Of a stretch of 35,154 nucleotides of DNA, positions 1 to 7,596 are shown piece after piece; position 1 is the stretch's first letter; every line of letters begins with the position of its first letter. The stretch is from an uncultured Gemmatimonadota bacterium (GTDB taxonomy: Bacteria > Gemmatimonadota > Gemmatimonadetes > Gemmatimonadales > Gemmatimonadaceae). The stretch covers positions 1-35,154 of the forward strand of contig CADEDA010000026.1 in NCBI GenBank assembly GCA_902825965.1, given 5' to 3'. The notes beneath the pieces are model-generated. The model was not told where the DNA came from and made no database searches. It worked only from the letters and a program-made list of their open reading frames with translations. The position numbers and the translations under genes were made by a program.

Positions 1-1
1 C

Positions 2-1411
2 TCGGCGCAGGTCGGCATGTGGTGGCTGTACTTCAAGTGGCAGTGGCTGCGCGATCCGCACAACCAGCAGCCCGGGATCCAGACTGGGCTGGCGGCGTTG
101 TTCCTGGTGCTGGGACTGCTCGGTGGCTGGGTCCACTACCGACGCGATCCCCGAAGTTTCGCGTTCTTCGGGCCGCTGATGGCGACGCTCAGCATCTTCC
201 TCATCTACTACCTGAACTTCAAGTACGGAGCCTCGCAGGCACCCGAGCTCGGCGACACCGTCGCCCGCGAGGTTCGCGACCGCGACTACTTCTACCTCTG
301 GAGCTTCTCGGCCTGGAGCGTGTGGGCAGCGCTGGGACTCGTGTACCTCTGGGAGTCGCTCGCCGTGGTGATCGGCAGCGAGAAGGTGCGCGTGGGTACC
401 GAGACCTTCGACCTGCCCACCAAGCGCAGCTGGCTGCTTACCACCCCGCTGCTCGCCATCGCCTTCGTCCCGATGGTCGGCAACTGGCAGGCGAGCTCGC
501 GCGCCGGCGAGACCGACACCGCCGACTTCGCCATCGACCTGCTCAACTCCGTCGAGCCCTACGGCATCCTCGTGACCGTCGGCGACAACGACACCTTCCC
601 GCTCTGGTACGCGCAGGAAGTGCTCGGCGTCCGCAAGGACGTGCTCGTCGCCAACACCTCGCTGCTCAACACCGATTGGTACGTGCGCCAGATGATCCGG
701 CGCCCCGTCTACGACTACGACGAGGCCAACGGTCCGTCCGTGTTCCGCGGCAAGCAGTGGACCAAGCCCACCGGCTCGGCGCTCAAGATGACCATGGACG
801 AGGCCGACCGGCTGCCGCCCTACCAGGAAGTCACCACCGCGCAGCGCTTCGGCAAGGGACAGTTCAGCACGATCATCCGGCCGCAGGTGCTCGCCAAGGC
901 GGACATCCTCGTGCTGCGCATGCTGCTCGACAACGACGACCGGGCGATCCACTTCAGCCGCACCTCCGGCGGCCTGGCCGAGCAGCTGGGGCTCGGCGAG
1001 TTCGCCGTGATGCAGGGCCACGTGCGCAAGGTGGTGACCGCGCCGATCGTGGAGTCCGCGAACATCATCCGCGTGCCCGGCGAGGGCTACGTGGACCTCG
1101 AGCGCTCGACGTCGCTGTGGAAGGAGATGAAGGCGCCCGAGTCACTCATCAAGAAGGGCGACTGGGTGGATGCCCCGTCCAAAGGCATCCCCTTCCTCGT
1201 GGTCTCCACCGGTGTCGCCACGGCGGAGGCGTTGCTCCGCGCGGGTCGCAACGCCGAGGCGGACTCGGTGCTTACGCGCAGCCGCAACGTGGCCGAGGCC
1301 ATGAAGTTCGGGAACATCGTGAACCAGCTGGTGGCGCCGCCGCCGGCACCGACCGGCGATTCGATCCTGCGCACGCCGGTACCGCTCAGACCGCAGCCGC
1401 AGCAGCCCTAA
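2..1411 (+). CDS. DUF2723 family membrane protein, C-terminal part (5' end outside window)
   Basis: The frame is open from base 2, so the start lies outside the window; about 469 residues remain. The visible part has about four hydrophobic helices (near residues 30-45, 60-80, 100-125 and 140-160), then a soluble C-terminal domain. The stretch GDNDTFPLWYAQEV followed by GVRKDV and a TDWYVRQM segment is typical of DUF2723 proteins. These are polytopic membrane proteins distantly related to GT-C mannosyltransferases of the TMEM260 type, common in Bacteroidota and Gemmatimonadota. The protein ends in a Pro/Gln-rich tail. It converges with the Hpt gene. Family assignment is good. The enzymatic role (lipid-linked sugar transfer to exported proteins) is inference from the family; no catalytic residue is in the visible part. 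Confidence 0.8.
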   Translation, partial: SAQVGMWWLYFKWQWLRDPHNQQPGIQTGLAALFLVLGLLGGWVHYRRDPRSFAFFGPLMATLSIFLIYYLNFKYGASQAPELGDTVAREVRDRDYFYLWSFSAWSVWAALGLVYLWESLAVVIGSEKVRVGTETFDLPTKRSWLLTTPLLAIAFVPMVGNWQASSRAGETDTADFAIDLLNSVEPYGILVTVGDNDTFPLWYAQEVLGVRKDVLVANTSLLNTDWYVRQMIRRPVYDYDEANGPSVFRGKQWTKPTGSALKMTMDEADRLPPYQEVTTAQRFGKGQFSTIIRPQVLAKADILVLRMLLDNDDRAIHFSRTSGGLAEQLGLGEFAVMQGHVRKVVTAPIVESANIIRVPGEGYVDLERSTSLWKEMKAPESLIKKGDWVDAPSKGIPFLVVSTGVATAEALLRAGRNAEADSVLTRSRNVAEAMKFGNIVNQLVAPPPAPTGDSILRTPVPLRPQPQQP

Positions 1412-1429
1412 CGCAAAGGCCCTAAGGCG

Positions 1430-1780
1430 TCACGTCGTCGACAAGGCTTCGAGCCAGGGGCGCGCCTGATGGAAGGCGCGCCCCACGTCGTTGGTGGCCT
1501 CGACGAACCCGACCACGTCGCCGCCGCGCGCGGCGAGTTCCGCGCGGGAGCAGGCATCGCCCAGCGTCACGGCGCCGAGCTGGCGCGCACTGGATTTGAA
1601 CGTGTGCGCCAACACGGCGCCCTGCTCGAGCTCCCCCGAGGCGGCCGCCTCGTCGAGCCGTGAGACCTGCGTCTTGCCGAACATGAGGAACGTGCGCGTC
1701 ATCTCCTGCACCAGCTCGTCACCGCCGATGAGGCGGAGTTCAGCGATGGCCGGGAGCGCGTCTGGGGGCGTGAGGACCAC
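1430..1780 (-). CDS. Stand-alone histidine phosphotransfer (Hpt) domain protein
   Basis: A 116-residue protein that is almost entirely one Hpt domain. The signature AHTFKSSARQLGA holds the phospho-accepting His in the H-x-x-K-S-S arrangement, within an all-helical sequence. Hpt proteins relay phosphate between a hybrid sensor kinase and a response regulator in the cytoplasm. No kinase or receiver gene is nearby, so its partners must be encoded elsewhere. The start is GTG at 1780; no clear Shine-Dalgarno precedes it. The upstream leader carries a 12-bp direct repeat and a TATACT box. An alternative reading frame at 1699-1896 shows no family features. Confidence 0.85.
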   Translation of the reverse strand: MVLTPPDALPAIAELRLIGGDELVQEMTRTFLMFGKTQVSRLDEAAASGELEQGAVLAHTFKSSARQLGAVTLGDACSRAELAARGGDVVGFVEATNDVGRAFHQARPWLEALSTT

Positions 1781-1798
1781 GGGAACGGGACGGCAGGG

Positions 1799-1856
1799 GT
1801 GTCGCGTGCAAACGTGTCGCGTGCAGCGGAAGTCTCTCTAGTGTCGGCACAGTATA
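1799..1856 (-). promoter_or_regulatory. Putative Hpt promoter: -10-like box and two 12-bp direct repeats
   Basis: On the minus strand TATACT (complement of 1851-1856) could be a -10 element about 70 bp before the Hpt start. I see no convincing -35. Between it and the gene, the 12-mer GTGTCGCGTGCA (plus-strand sense) occurs twice, at 1799-1810 and 1814-1825. The 15-bp period is compatible with binding by a dimeric regulator. Function is inferred. Confidence 0.3.
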
Positions 1857-2015
1857 CCACTTCGTCAGTCGGCACGCCCGTGCGGGAGTCGATCACTCAC
1901 CGGCACACGCTGCACCCGTCGAGCACCACACTGCGCCGCCACGTGCGCCCGCAAGCGGTTGCTGCATAAGGGGTTCCCGTGTTACCGTGCGGTGCCCGCG
2001 GGAGTCTTCGCGCTT

Positions 2016-2098
2016 GGAGGGTTGGCAGAATGGCTAATGCAGCGGTCTTGAAAACCGCCGACCGAAAGGTCTTACAGGTTCGAGTCCTGTACCCTCCG
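2016..2098 (+). tRNA. tRNA-Ser(UGA)
   Basis: The acceptor stem GGAGGGT (2016-2022) pairs with ACCCTCC (2091-2097), followed by discriminator G at 2098. The anticodon stem GCGGT/ACCGC encloses a 7-nt loop with anticodon TGA at 2049-2051. A long variable arm (ACC-GAAA-GGT) marks a class II tRNA, and the T-loop GGTTCGAGTCC is normal. The CCA end is not encoded. The next gene starts only 17 nt downstream. Confidence 0.97.
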
Positions 2099-2115
2099 TT
2101 CCCCCTACAGCACCG

Positions 2116-3051
2116 ATGATGCGTCGTTTCCTGCAGGCACTCGCCCTCCTGGTGCTGGTCGGCGTCGCCGGGGCGCTGATCTACGGCGCCCGCGTGAATC
2201 CGGAATCGTTGCCGCTCGACGACGCCGCACGCGCCAAGGCGCCGGGCCGCTTCGTCGCCTCCGCACGGGGCATGACGCACTACGAGGTCGCCGGTCCGGA
2301 CAGCGGCCGCCCGGTGGTGCTCGTCCACGGCTTCTCGGTGCCCGCCTACATCTGGGACTCCACGTCCGCCGCGCTCGGCGCGGCCGGGTACCGCGTCATC
2401 CGCTACGACGTGTTCGGGCGCGGATGGTCCGACCGCCCTGACGTCGCGTACGACACCGAACTCTTCGTCGGCCAGCTCCGCGACCTGCTCGACTCCCTGC
2501 GGATCTCGCAGCCGGTGGACCTCATGGGCCTCTCGTTCGGCGGCCTGATCACGGCGCAGTTCGTCGCCGCACACCCGCAGCGCGTGCGCACCTGGACCAT
2601 GGTCGATCCCGTAGCCGCACGCCGCGACCTGCCGGCGGTCCTCCGCGTGCCGCTGCTCGGCCCCTGGATCTGGCAGAGCACCGTGGTGCCGGGTATGGCC
2701 GAGGGACAGGCGAGCGACTTCCTGCAGCCCGAGCGATTCCCCGGCTGGGCCGATCTGTATCGCCCGCAGATGCAGTACCGCGGCTTCGGGCGCGCGCTGC
2801 TGCGCTCCGCGCTCTACTCCACCACCGTGGACCTCGAGTCGCTCTACACCACCGCCGGACGGACCGGCGTGCCCACCATGCTGGTGTGGGGCAAGGAGGA
2901 CCAGACGGTGCCGGTCGCGCACGCCGCGATGGTGCGCCGAGCCGTACCGCAGACGGAGTACGTGCTCGTGGACTCCGCCGGCCACCTGCCCAACATCGAG
3001 CGCGCGGGTGTGGTGCACGCACGCATGCTGGGTTTCCTCGCCGCGCACTGA
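2116..3051 (+). CDS. Alpha/beta hydrolase, membrane-anchored or exported
   Basis: A 311-residue alpha/beta-hydrolase-fold enzyme. An N-terminal hydrophobic helix (residues 5-24) suggests an anchor or uncleaved signal. The oxyanion HG motif is at 71-72 (LVHGF). The nucleophile elbow is GLSFGG with Ser140, the acid is probably Asp262 (GKEDQTVP), and the base His290 (AGHLPNIE). It resembles C-C bond hydrolases and epoxide/ester hydrolases of the HGF class; the substrate cannot be told. Two ATGs in tandem (2116, 2119) lie 17-20 nt after tRNA-Ser, with no Shine-Dalgarno, so it may share the tRNA transcript. Confidence 0.85.
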   Translation: MMRRFLQALALLVLVGVAGALIYGARVNPESLPLDDAARAKAPGRFVASARGMTHYEVAGPDSGRPVVLVHGFSVPAYIWDSTSAALGAAGYRVIRYDVFGRGWSDRPDVAYDTELFVGQLRDLLDSLRISQPVDLMGLSFGGLITAQFVAAHPQRVRTWTMVDPVAARRDLPAVLRVPLLGPWIWQSTVVPGMAEGQASDFLQPERFPGWADLYRPQMQYRGFGRALLRSALYSTTVDLESLYTTAGRTGVPTMLVWGKEDQTVPVAHAAMVRRAVPQTEYVLVDSAGHLPNIERAGVVHARMLGFLAAH

Positions 3052-3182
3052 GCCCGCCGTCGGGAGAGGCGGTCGAAGCAGGCGATCGGAACAGGCAGTC
3101 GTAGTACGCTTGCGTTGGTGGCTGTTGCGGTCCCCCGCTGCGGGCGTCCTTCTTGCGACCCCCACCAGCGAGCCGCACCACC

Positions 3183-3848
3183 ATGTCCGTGCAGGAATCC
3201 GCCCCCACCGCGGATGACCCGGTCGCAAAGGAGCAGGACCGCCGCGAGCGCGACGCGCGGCGCTTCGAGCGCGATTCCGGCCGCCTCGAGCCCGAGCAGC
3301 GCTACCGCGCGCTGCTCGCGATCCTCAAGATGGAGACCGACTTCCTTGACCTCGCCGACAAGAAGGCGCGCTTCGCGCTGGTGATCGTCGGTGTGCTCAA
3401 TGCCGTGGCCGTGGTGTTCGTGGTGCGCGGTGGTGTGGACATCCTGCCCACCGCCGGCGCCTGGGCGCTGGTCATCCGCACCGAACTGGCTGCGTACGCC
3501 GTCGCCACGGTCTACTACATCTGGCAAGCCATCGAGTCGCTGCGCCCCCGGGGCAGCCTCGGCCGCCCCGTGAGTGCCCTGCCCATGGCCATCGTCCCCG
3601 GCGAGTCCATGCGCGTGGTGTTCCACGCCGACATCGCGCAGCGCGACCGCCTCGCCTTCCGCGGGCTCTGGGACCAGCTGCGCATGGACAACCTCAACAC
3701 CGAGCTCGCGGACCAGCTGTACATGGTCTCCCGGATCAACGTCGCCAAGTACGACGCGCTCGCGCGCCTGTACCGCGGCGTCGGCGCCATGACGATCCTG
3801 CTGAGCGTCCTCGTGATCACGGTCGGCGCCTACCAGCTGGTCCGCTGA
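3183..3848 (+). CDS. PycTM-like (DUF5706) two-helix membrane protein
   Basis: A 221-residue protein from ATG 3183 (an upstream in-frame ATG at 3153 adds ten Pro/Arg-rich residues and is less likely). A charged N-terminal helix is followed by LDLADKKARFALVIVG, a first hydrophobic segment, and a second around VIRTELAAYAVATVYYIW. A cytosolic part follows, then the helix DQLYMVSRINVAKYDAL running into a last hydrophobic helix. The 'ADxKA' entry into the first helix and the 'Q-x-SRI-x-x-KY' entry into the last match the family of Pycsar effectors (PycTM, DUF5706), which disrupt the inner membrane on sensing cyclic pyrimidine nucleotides. No nucleotidyl cyclase lies nearby, so a defence role is unproven. 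Confidence 0.6.
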   Translation: MSVQESAPTADDPVAKEQDRRERDARRFERDSGRLEPEQRYRALLAILKMETDFLDLADKKARFALVIVGVLNAVAVVFVVRGGVDILPTAGAWALVIRTELAAYAVATVYYIWQAIESLRPRGSLGRPVSALPMAIVPGESMRVVFHADIAQRDRLAFRGLWDQLRMDNLNTELADQLYMVSRINVAKYDALARLYRGVGAMTILLSVLVITVGAYQLVR

Positions 3849-3861
3849 GCCGGCGGCGCGG

Positions 3862-4365
3862 CTACGCCTTGGGCGCCGCGTCCACCCCGCGCCAGAGGTT
3901 CGACGTGTTCAGCTCCACGCGACCGCAGGACTTGCAGTAGAGGAACAGCTGCGTCCGGTACGCGATGTAGTTGCCGAGCAGGCTCTGCACGAGGAAGGCC
4001 CCGCGCGTGGACTTGCGGCCGAACATCTCGATCTCGGCGCGGAAATCGGCGTCGCTCATGTCCGCCAGGATCGCCGCGAACTCGGCCTTCTGTTGCTCGA
4101 ACATCCCCATGAGCCCATCCACGTCCTTGCCGTCGGCCACCTGCTGCGCGGCACCCCAGGCGGCGCCATCGAAGGCCCCCGCCTTGGCCGACGTCAGCAG
4201 CACCGGGCCCTGCACCACCAGGTAGCGCAGCAGCTCGATCGTGCTGCGCTGCTTGGGCGTGGGCCGGTAGTCGAGTTGCGCCCGGTCCACCTTGCCGGCG
4301 AGGTGGATGCAGATGTTGAGCTCGTGCTGGAGCGCGGTGAGCAGTTCGGACTTGGTGAAGACCAT
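3862..4365 (-). CDS. DinB-like four-helix-bundle protein
   Basis: A 167-residue predicted all-helical protein. The first helix (KSELLTALQHELNICIHLAG) and the later 'YRPTPKQRSTIELLRYLV' segment resemble DinB/DUF664-type metal-binding helical bundles, which include bacillithiol- and mycothiol-dependent transferases and many uncharacterised members. The usual three metal-binding histidines are not all obvious, so activity is uncertain. Start ATG 4365 is chosen because this is where the family-like sequence begins. The frame stays open further upstream, but only through the minisatellite and tRNA-Ser(GCU). It converges with the PycTM-like gene, leaving 13 bp between them. Confidence 0.6.
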   Translation of the reverse strand: MVFTKSELLTALQHELNICIHLAGKVDRAQLDYRPTPKQRSTIELLRYLVVQGPVLLTSAKAGAFDGAAWGAAQQVADGKDVDGLMGMFEQQKAEFAAILADMSDADFRAEIEMFGRKSTRGAFLVQSLLGNYIAYRTQLFLYCKSCGRVELNTSNLWRGVDAAPKA

Positions 4366-4433
4366 GGTGGTGCCTGGGTTGGGTGATGGGGTGGGAGCGC
4401 AGGGTGAAGCTACCGAGAAAGCCCGGCCGGAGC

Positions 4434-4524
4434 CGTCGGGTTCCCGCGTCGGGTTCCCGCGTCGGGTTCCCACGTCGGGTTCCCACGTCGGGTTCCCACG
4501 TCGGGTTCCCACGTCGGGTTCCCG
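4434..4524. repeat. 13-bp minisatellite, seven tandem copies
   Basis: Seven consecutive copies of CGTCGGGTTCCCR, where the last base is G in copies 1, 2 and 7 and A in copies 3-6. The array lies in the 246-bp gap between the start of the DinB-like gene and tRNA-Ser(GCU), so it could affect transcription of either. Copy number is likely to vary between strains. Confidence 0.95.
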
Positions 4525-4611
4525 CGCGGCGTCCGCCTGCCGAACACCGCGTGCGCCTTGCCCAGCAGCGTCGCCGCGACGATCTTTCGGGTCGCTCGGG
4601 GCAACCCGAAG

Positions 4612-4702
4612 GGAGACGTGGCCGAGAGGCTGAAGGCGGCGGTTTGCTAAACCGTTATACGGGGTTAAACCTGTATCGAGGGTTCGAATCCCTCCGTCTC
4701 CG
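4612..4702 (+). tRNA. tRNA-Ser(GCU)
   Basis: The acceptor stem GGAGACG (4612-4618) pairs with CGTCTCC (4695-4701); discriminator G is at 4702. The D-arm reads TGGCCGAGAGGCTGAAGG. The anticodon GCT (4646-4648) sits in a 7-nt loop, a long variable arm (TATACGGGGTTAAACCTGTA) follows, and the T-arm is GAGGGTTCGAATCCCTC. This is a second class II serine tRNA, 2.6 kb from the first. CCA is not encoded. Confidence 0.97.
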
Positions 4703-4704
4703 TC

Positions 4705-4743
4705 ACACGGGCCTGCCGGGGAATTCCACCGGCGGGCCCGTGT
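4705..4743 (+). terminator. Rho-independent-type terminator of tRNA-Ser(GCU)
   Basis: A 15-bp stem (4705-4719 with 4729-4743, one G-U pair) encloses a 9-nt loop containing GAATTC. It begins two bases after the tRNA. The following run CGTTTCC is only weakly T-rich. The position and very stable stem support termination between the tRNA and gltX. Confidence 0.75.
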
Positions 4744-4783
4744 CGTTTCCGGCCGCACCCGCGTCACCCCTCCCGCCCCGTCG

Positions 4784-6247
4784 ATGAGCGCCTCACCCCT
4801 GCGCCTCCGCTTCGCCCCCTCCCCCACCGGCTATCTCCACGTCGGCGGCGCACGCACGGCCCTCTTCAACTGGCTCCTGGCCCGCAAGACCGGCGGCAAG
4901 TTCCTGCTCCGCATCGAGGACACCGACAAGGCCCGCTCCACCGACGAGTCCACCCGCGCCATCTTCGAGGGCCTCACGTGGCTCGGACTCGACTGGGACG
5001 AGGAGGTCGTGTTCCAGGGCGCCAACCTCGATCGGCACCGCGCGGACGCCGAGCGCCTGCTCGCCACGGGCAAGGCCTACCGTTGCTTCTGCACGGCCGA
5101 GGAACTCCAGACGCGTCGGGCCGCCGCCGAGGCCGCCGGGGGCGCGTTCGTGTACGATCGGCGCTGCGATGCGCTCCCCAAGGACGAGATCGCGCGTCGC
5201 GTCGAGGCCGGCCACGCCTTCGTGGTCCGCTTCCGCGTCCCTGCCGGCGACACCTCCTGGGACGACCTCGTCCACGAGCGCATCACCTTCCCCAACAAGG
5301 ACATCGACGACTTCGTCATCCTGCGCTCCGACGGCACGCCCATCTACAACCACGCCGTCGTGTCCGACGACATCGCCATGGGCATCACCCTCGTGATGCG
5401 TGGCGACGACCACATCTCCAACACGCCCAAGCAGATCCTCCTCTACGAGGCACTGGGCGCCGCGCTGCCGCGCTTCGGCCACCTGCCGATGATCCACGGC
5501 ACCGACGGGAAGAAGCTCTCCAAGCGCCACGGGGCGACCGCCGTCGGCGACTACCAGCACCTGGGCATCCTCCCGCAGGCGATGGTGAACTTCCTCGCCC
5601 TGCTCGGCTGGTCGCCGGGCGGTGAGTTCGAGGAAGTCATGACGATGGAGCGACTCGTCGCCGCGTTCTCCACCGATGGGCTGCTGCGCAAGGCGTCGGT
5701 GTTCGATCCAAAGAAGCTCGAGTGGATGAACGGGCAGCATCTCGCGCGGTTGCCCATCGCCGAGGTGGCGGCTCGGGTGACGCCGCTGGTGGTGGCGGCC
5801 GGCTACACCACCGAGGCCGACCTCGAGGCACGTCGCGAGTGGTGGCACACGCTGCTGGAGCTGCTGCGCGTGCGCGTGCGACTGCTCGATGAGATCGTGC
5901 CGATGGCGGAGACCTACTTCCGCGAGGCAGTCACGTACGATCCCGACGCGGTCGCCAAGCAGTGGAAGGATCCGGCGGCGCTCGGCCCGCTGCTCGCGGC
6001 CACGCGCGAGACGCTCGCCGCCCTGCCCACCTGGGAGGCCGCGCCCATGGAAGCGCAACTGCGCGCGCTGGCCGAGCAGAAGGGTGTGGGGACCGGCAAG
6101 CTGTTCCAGCCGCTGCGCGTCGCCCTCACCGGCCAGGCGACTTCGCCCGGCCTGTTCGACGTGATGCTGGTCCTCGGCCGAGAGCGCAGCCTCGCGCGCG
6201 TGCGTGCCGCGGAGCAGGTCCTCGCCGGCATGGTCGCGGCCGGCTGA
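4784..6247 (+). CDS. gltX: Glutamyl-tRNA synthetase
   Basis: A 487-residue class I aminoacyl-tRNA synthetase that charges tRNA-Glu in the cytoplasm. The Rossmann fold opens with APSPTGYLHVGGARTALFNW, whose HVGG (residues 19-22) is the HIGH motif. The KMSKS equivalent is KLSKR at 244-248, after IHGTDG. Paired cysteines in YRCFC and YDRRC mark the zinc-type insertion. The length is normal, and the C-terminal anticodon-binding helices end in an Ala/Arg-rich tail. Whether it is discriminating or non-discriminating cannot be told here. Its stop overlaps the next start by one base (TGATG), so the LexA-like gene is translationally coupled. Confidence 0.97.
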   Translation: MSASPLRLRFAPSPTGYLHVGGARTALFNWLLARKTGGKFLLRIEDTDKARSTDESTRAIFEGLTWLGLDWDEEVVFQGANLDRHRADAERLLATGKAYRCFCTAEELQTRRAAAEAAGGAFVYDRRCDALPKDEIARRVEAGHAFVVRFRVPAGDTSWDDLVHERITFPNKDIDDFVILRSDGTPIYNHAVVSDDIAMGITLVMRGDDHISNTPKQILLYEALGAALPRFGHLPMIHGTDGKKLSKRHGATAVGDYQHLGILPQAMVNFLALLGWSPGGEFEEVMTMERLVAAFSTDGLLRKASVFDPKKLEWMNGQHLARLPIAEVAARVTPLVVAAGYTTEADLEARREWWHTLLELLRVRVRLLDEIVPMAETYFREAVTYDPDAVAKQWKDPAALGPLLAATRETLAALPTWEAAPMEAQLRALAEQKGVGTGKLFQPLRVALTGQATSPGLFDVMLVLGRERSLARVRAAEQVLAGMVAAG

Positions 6248-6870
6248 TGGAGGGGCCGCGCGCGCCCCTCTCGTCGGTGGAGGCGAAGCTCTACCGCTAC
6301 CTGCTCGACTACCTCGCCGAGCACACGTTCCAGCCCAGTGTACGTGAGATCGCGCGCCACTTCCGCATCCCGTCCACCAAGACCGTGACGGACCTGCTCG
6401 CCGTGCTCGAGCGCAAGGGCTACATCCGGCGCACCGCGGGGCGCTCGCGCGGCGTGGTGCTGATCGGCTTTGCCGGCAGTGGCGGGACGATGCCGGTGCC
6501 CGTGGTACGACTCGGCCCCGATCGCCGCTTCCAGGAGGAGGAGCAGCTCACGCTGGACCGCAGCCTCGTGCCGAGCGAGGAGGCCTTCCTCGTGCGCGCC
6601 CTCATCGAGGACGCACCGGCGCACGGCGTGAAGGAGGGTGACCTGTTGATGGTGCACCCCGGCGCGCGGGCCGAGGAGGACGCGCCGGTGGTGGTGCGCG
6701 TGGGCGGTGCGGTGCTGGTGCGCGCGCTCGAGCGGCGCGGCACGCTGCTGCAGTTGCTCGCACCCCGGCCGGGTGGGGAGACGATCGAGTTGGGGGCGAC
6801 GGATGACTTCGAGATCCTGGGGCCGTTGGCGGGGGTGCTGAGGATCACGCGACCGATGACGCGGGGCTAG
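6247..6870 (+). CDS. LexA-like repressor lacking the self-cleavage residues
   Basis: A 207-residue protein with LexA architecture. An N-terminal winged helix (about residues 10-70, with QPSVREIARHF as recognition region and LERKGYIRR before the wing) is followed by an S24-type domain with EGDLLMVHP and a LexA-like C-terminal end (ILGPLAGVLRI). Compared from memory with E. coli LexA, the scissile Ala-Gly region reads LGPDR. Ser119 corresponds to Asp122 and Lys156 to Arg159. All three requirements for RecA-stimulated autoproteolysis therefore seem absent. It is probably a DNA-binding regulator whose C-terminal domain serves only for dimerisation or ligand sensing. It is coupled to gltX by one overlapping base. 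A standard LexA is probably encoded elsewhere. Confidence 0.8.
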   Translation: MEGPRAPLSSVEAKLYRYLLDYLAEHTFQPSVREIARHFRIPSTKTVTDLLAVLERKGYIRRTAGRSRGVVLIGFAGSGGTMPVPVVRLGPDRRFQEEEQLTLDRSLVPSEEAFLVRALIEDAPAHGVKEGDLLMVHPGARAEEDAPVVVRVGGAVLVRALERRGTLLQLLAPRPGGETIELGATDDFEILGPLAGVLRITRPMTRG

Positions 6871-6871
6871 G

Positions 6872-6888
6872 CGCGCGCGAAGCGCGCG
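6872..6888. terminator. Possible bidirectional terminator hairpin
   Basis: CGCGCGC-GAA-GCGCGCG forms a perfect 7-bp stem with a triloop, two bases after the LexA-like stop and 20 bp before the end of the converging lipoprotein gene. There is no T-run, so termination is inferred from position and stem only. Confidence 0.35.
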
Positions 6889-6908
6889 GCCAACCGCCAC
6901 CACTCCCG

Positions 6909-7361
6909 TTAGGGCACCGCGGCGCGAATCCGGCGATAGAGCACCTCGCGTTGCTGGCGAGGTCGCAAGGCGACGCCGCCCTGAACGATCTCGTACCACC
7001 AGCGGAGCGCGACCGCAGCGCAGTTCTGTCCGGCCGGACACTCCCACAGTAGGCCGATCGAATCTCCCTCGATTCGATACGTGTACGTCTCCTGAACGAC
7101 CTCAGGAGTCGTGTCGTTCCCCGCGAGTCGCCAGCGCTCGACCCACACCCTTCGCGACGCACTGCGATCCGCGTTGAGGGTCAGGGTATCAGCCAGCACG
7201 CGCACAGCGAGCGAGTCGGACACCACCGTTGGCATCGGCGCGACAAGCGCGAACTCGCCTGCGAGGTCGCGCGGGGCGAGCGGCTCTGTGCATGCGGCGC
7301 CGAGAGCGACGACAAGGATGGTCAGCGCGCGTGCGACGTTGCGGAGACAATTCGTCACCAT
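6909..7361 (-). CDS. Hypothetical lipoprotein
   Basis: A 150-residue protein. The N-terminus is Arg-containing and then hydrophobic (ALTILVVALGAAC), ending in a lipobox with the lipid-acceptor Cys at residue 24, so it should be a cell-envelope lipoprotein. The rest has alternating beta-type segments with a TYTYRIEGDSIGLLWEC stretch, as in small beta-sheet lipoproteins that cluster in Gemmatimonadota genomes. The mature part holds two more cysteines (WECPAGQNC). I recognise no family. ATG 7361 is preceded by CGGAG. It converges with the LexA-like gene and has no operon partner. Confidence 0.7.
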   Translation of the reverse strand: MVTNCLRNVARALTILVVALGAACTEPLAPRDLAGEFALVAPMPTVVSDSLAVRVLADTLTLNADRSASRRVWVERWRLAGNDTTPEVVQETYTYRIEGDSIGLLWECPAGQNCAAVALRWWYEIVQGGVALRPRQQREVLYRRIRAAVP

Positions 7362-7596
7362 CGACTCCGGTTCTTGGCGTGGTGCGGGGAGACTTCTCCG
7401 GTCGCGCCACCGTCAGGTTGCGCCGTGGTCGGTCGACTAGATACGGGAAGGCCATCGGTAACCACCCGTCGTCAGGCGACGATCAACAAATTCGCACGGC
7501 GATGACACGTTCGCATCACCCAATAGCTGCGGTTACCCCCGCGAGCCCGCCGAAGCGCCGAGCTCCCTCGACGGCCCACTCGCGCCATGCGCCTCG

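Noticed and set aside
3183-3848. A complete Pycsar defence system
   Set aside because: No cyclase-like gene occurs on either side; only the effector-like membrane protein is present.
3862-4827. A longer DinB-like protein starting at 4827
   Set aside because: The extension would read through tRNA-Ser(GCU), its terminator and the minisatellite; family-like sequence begins only at ATG 4365.
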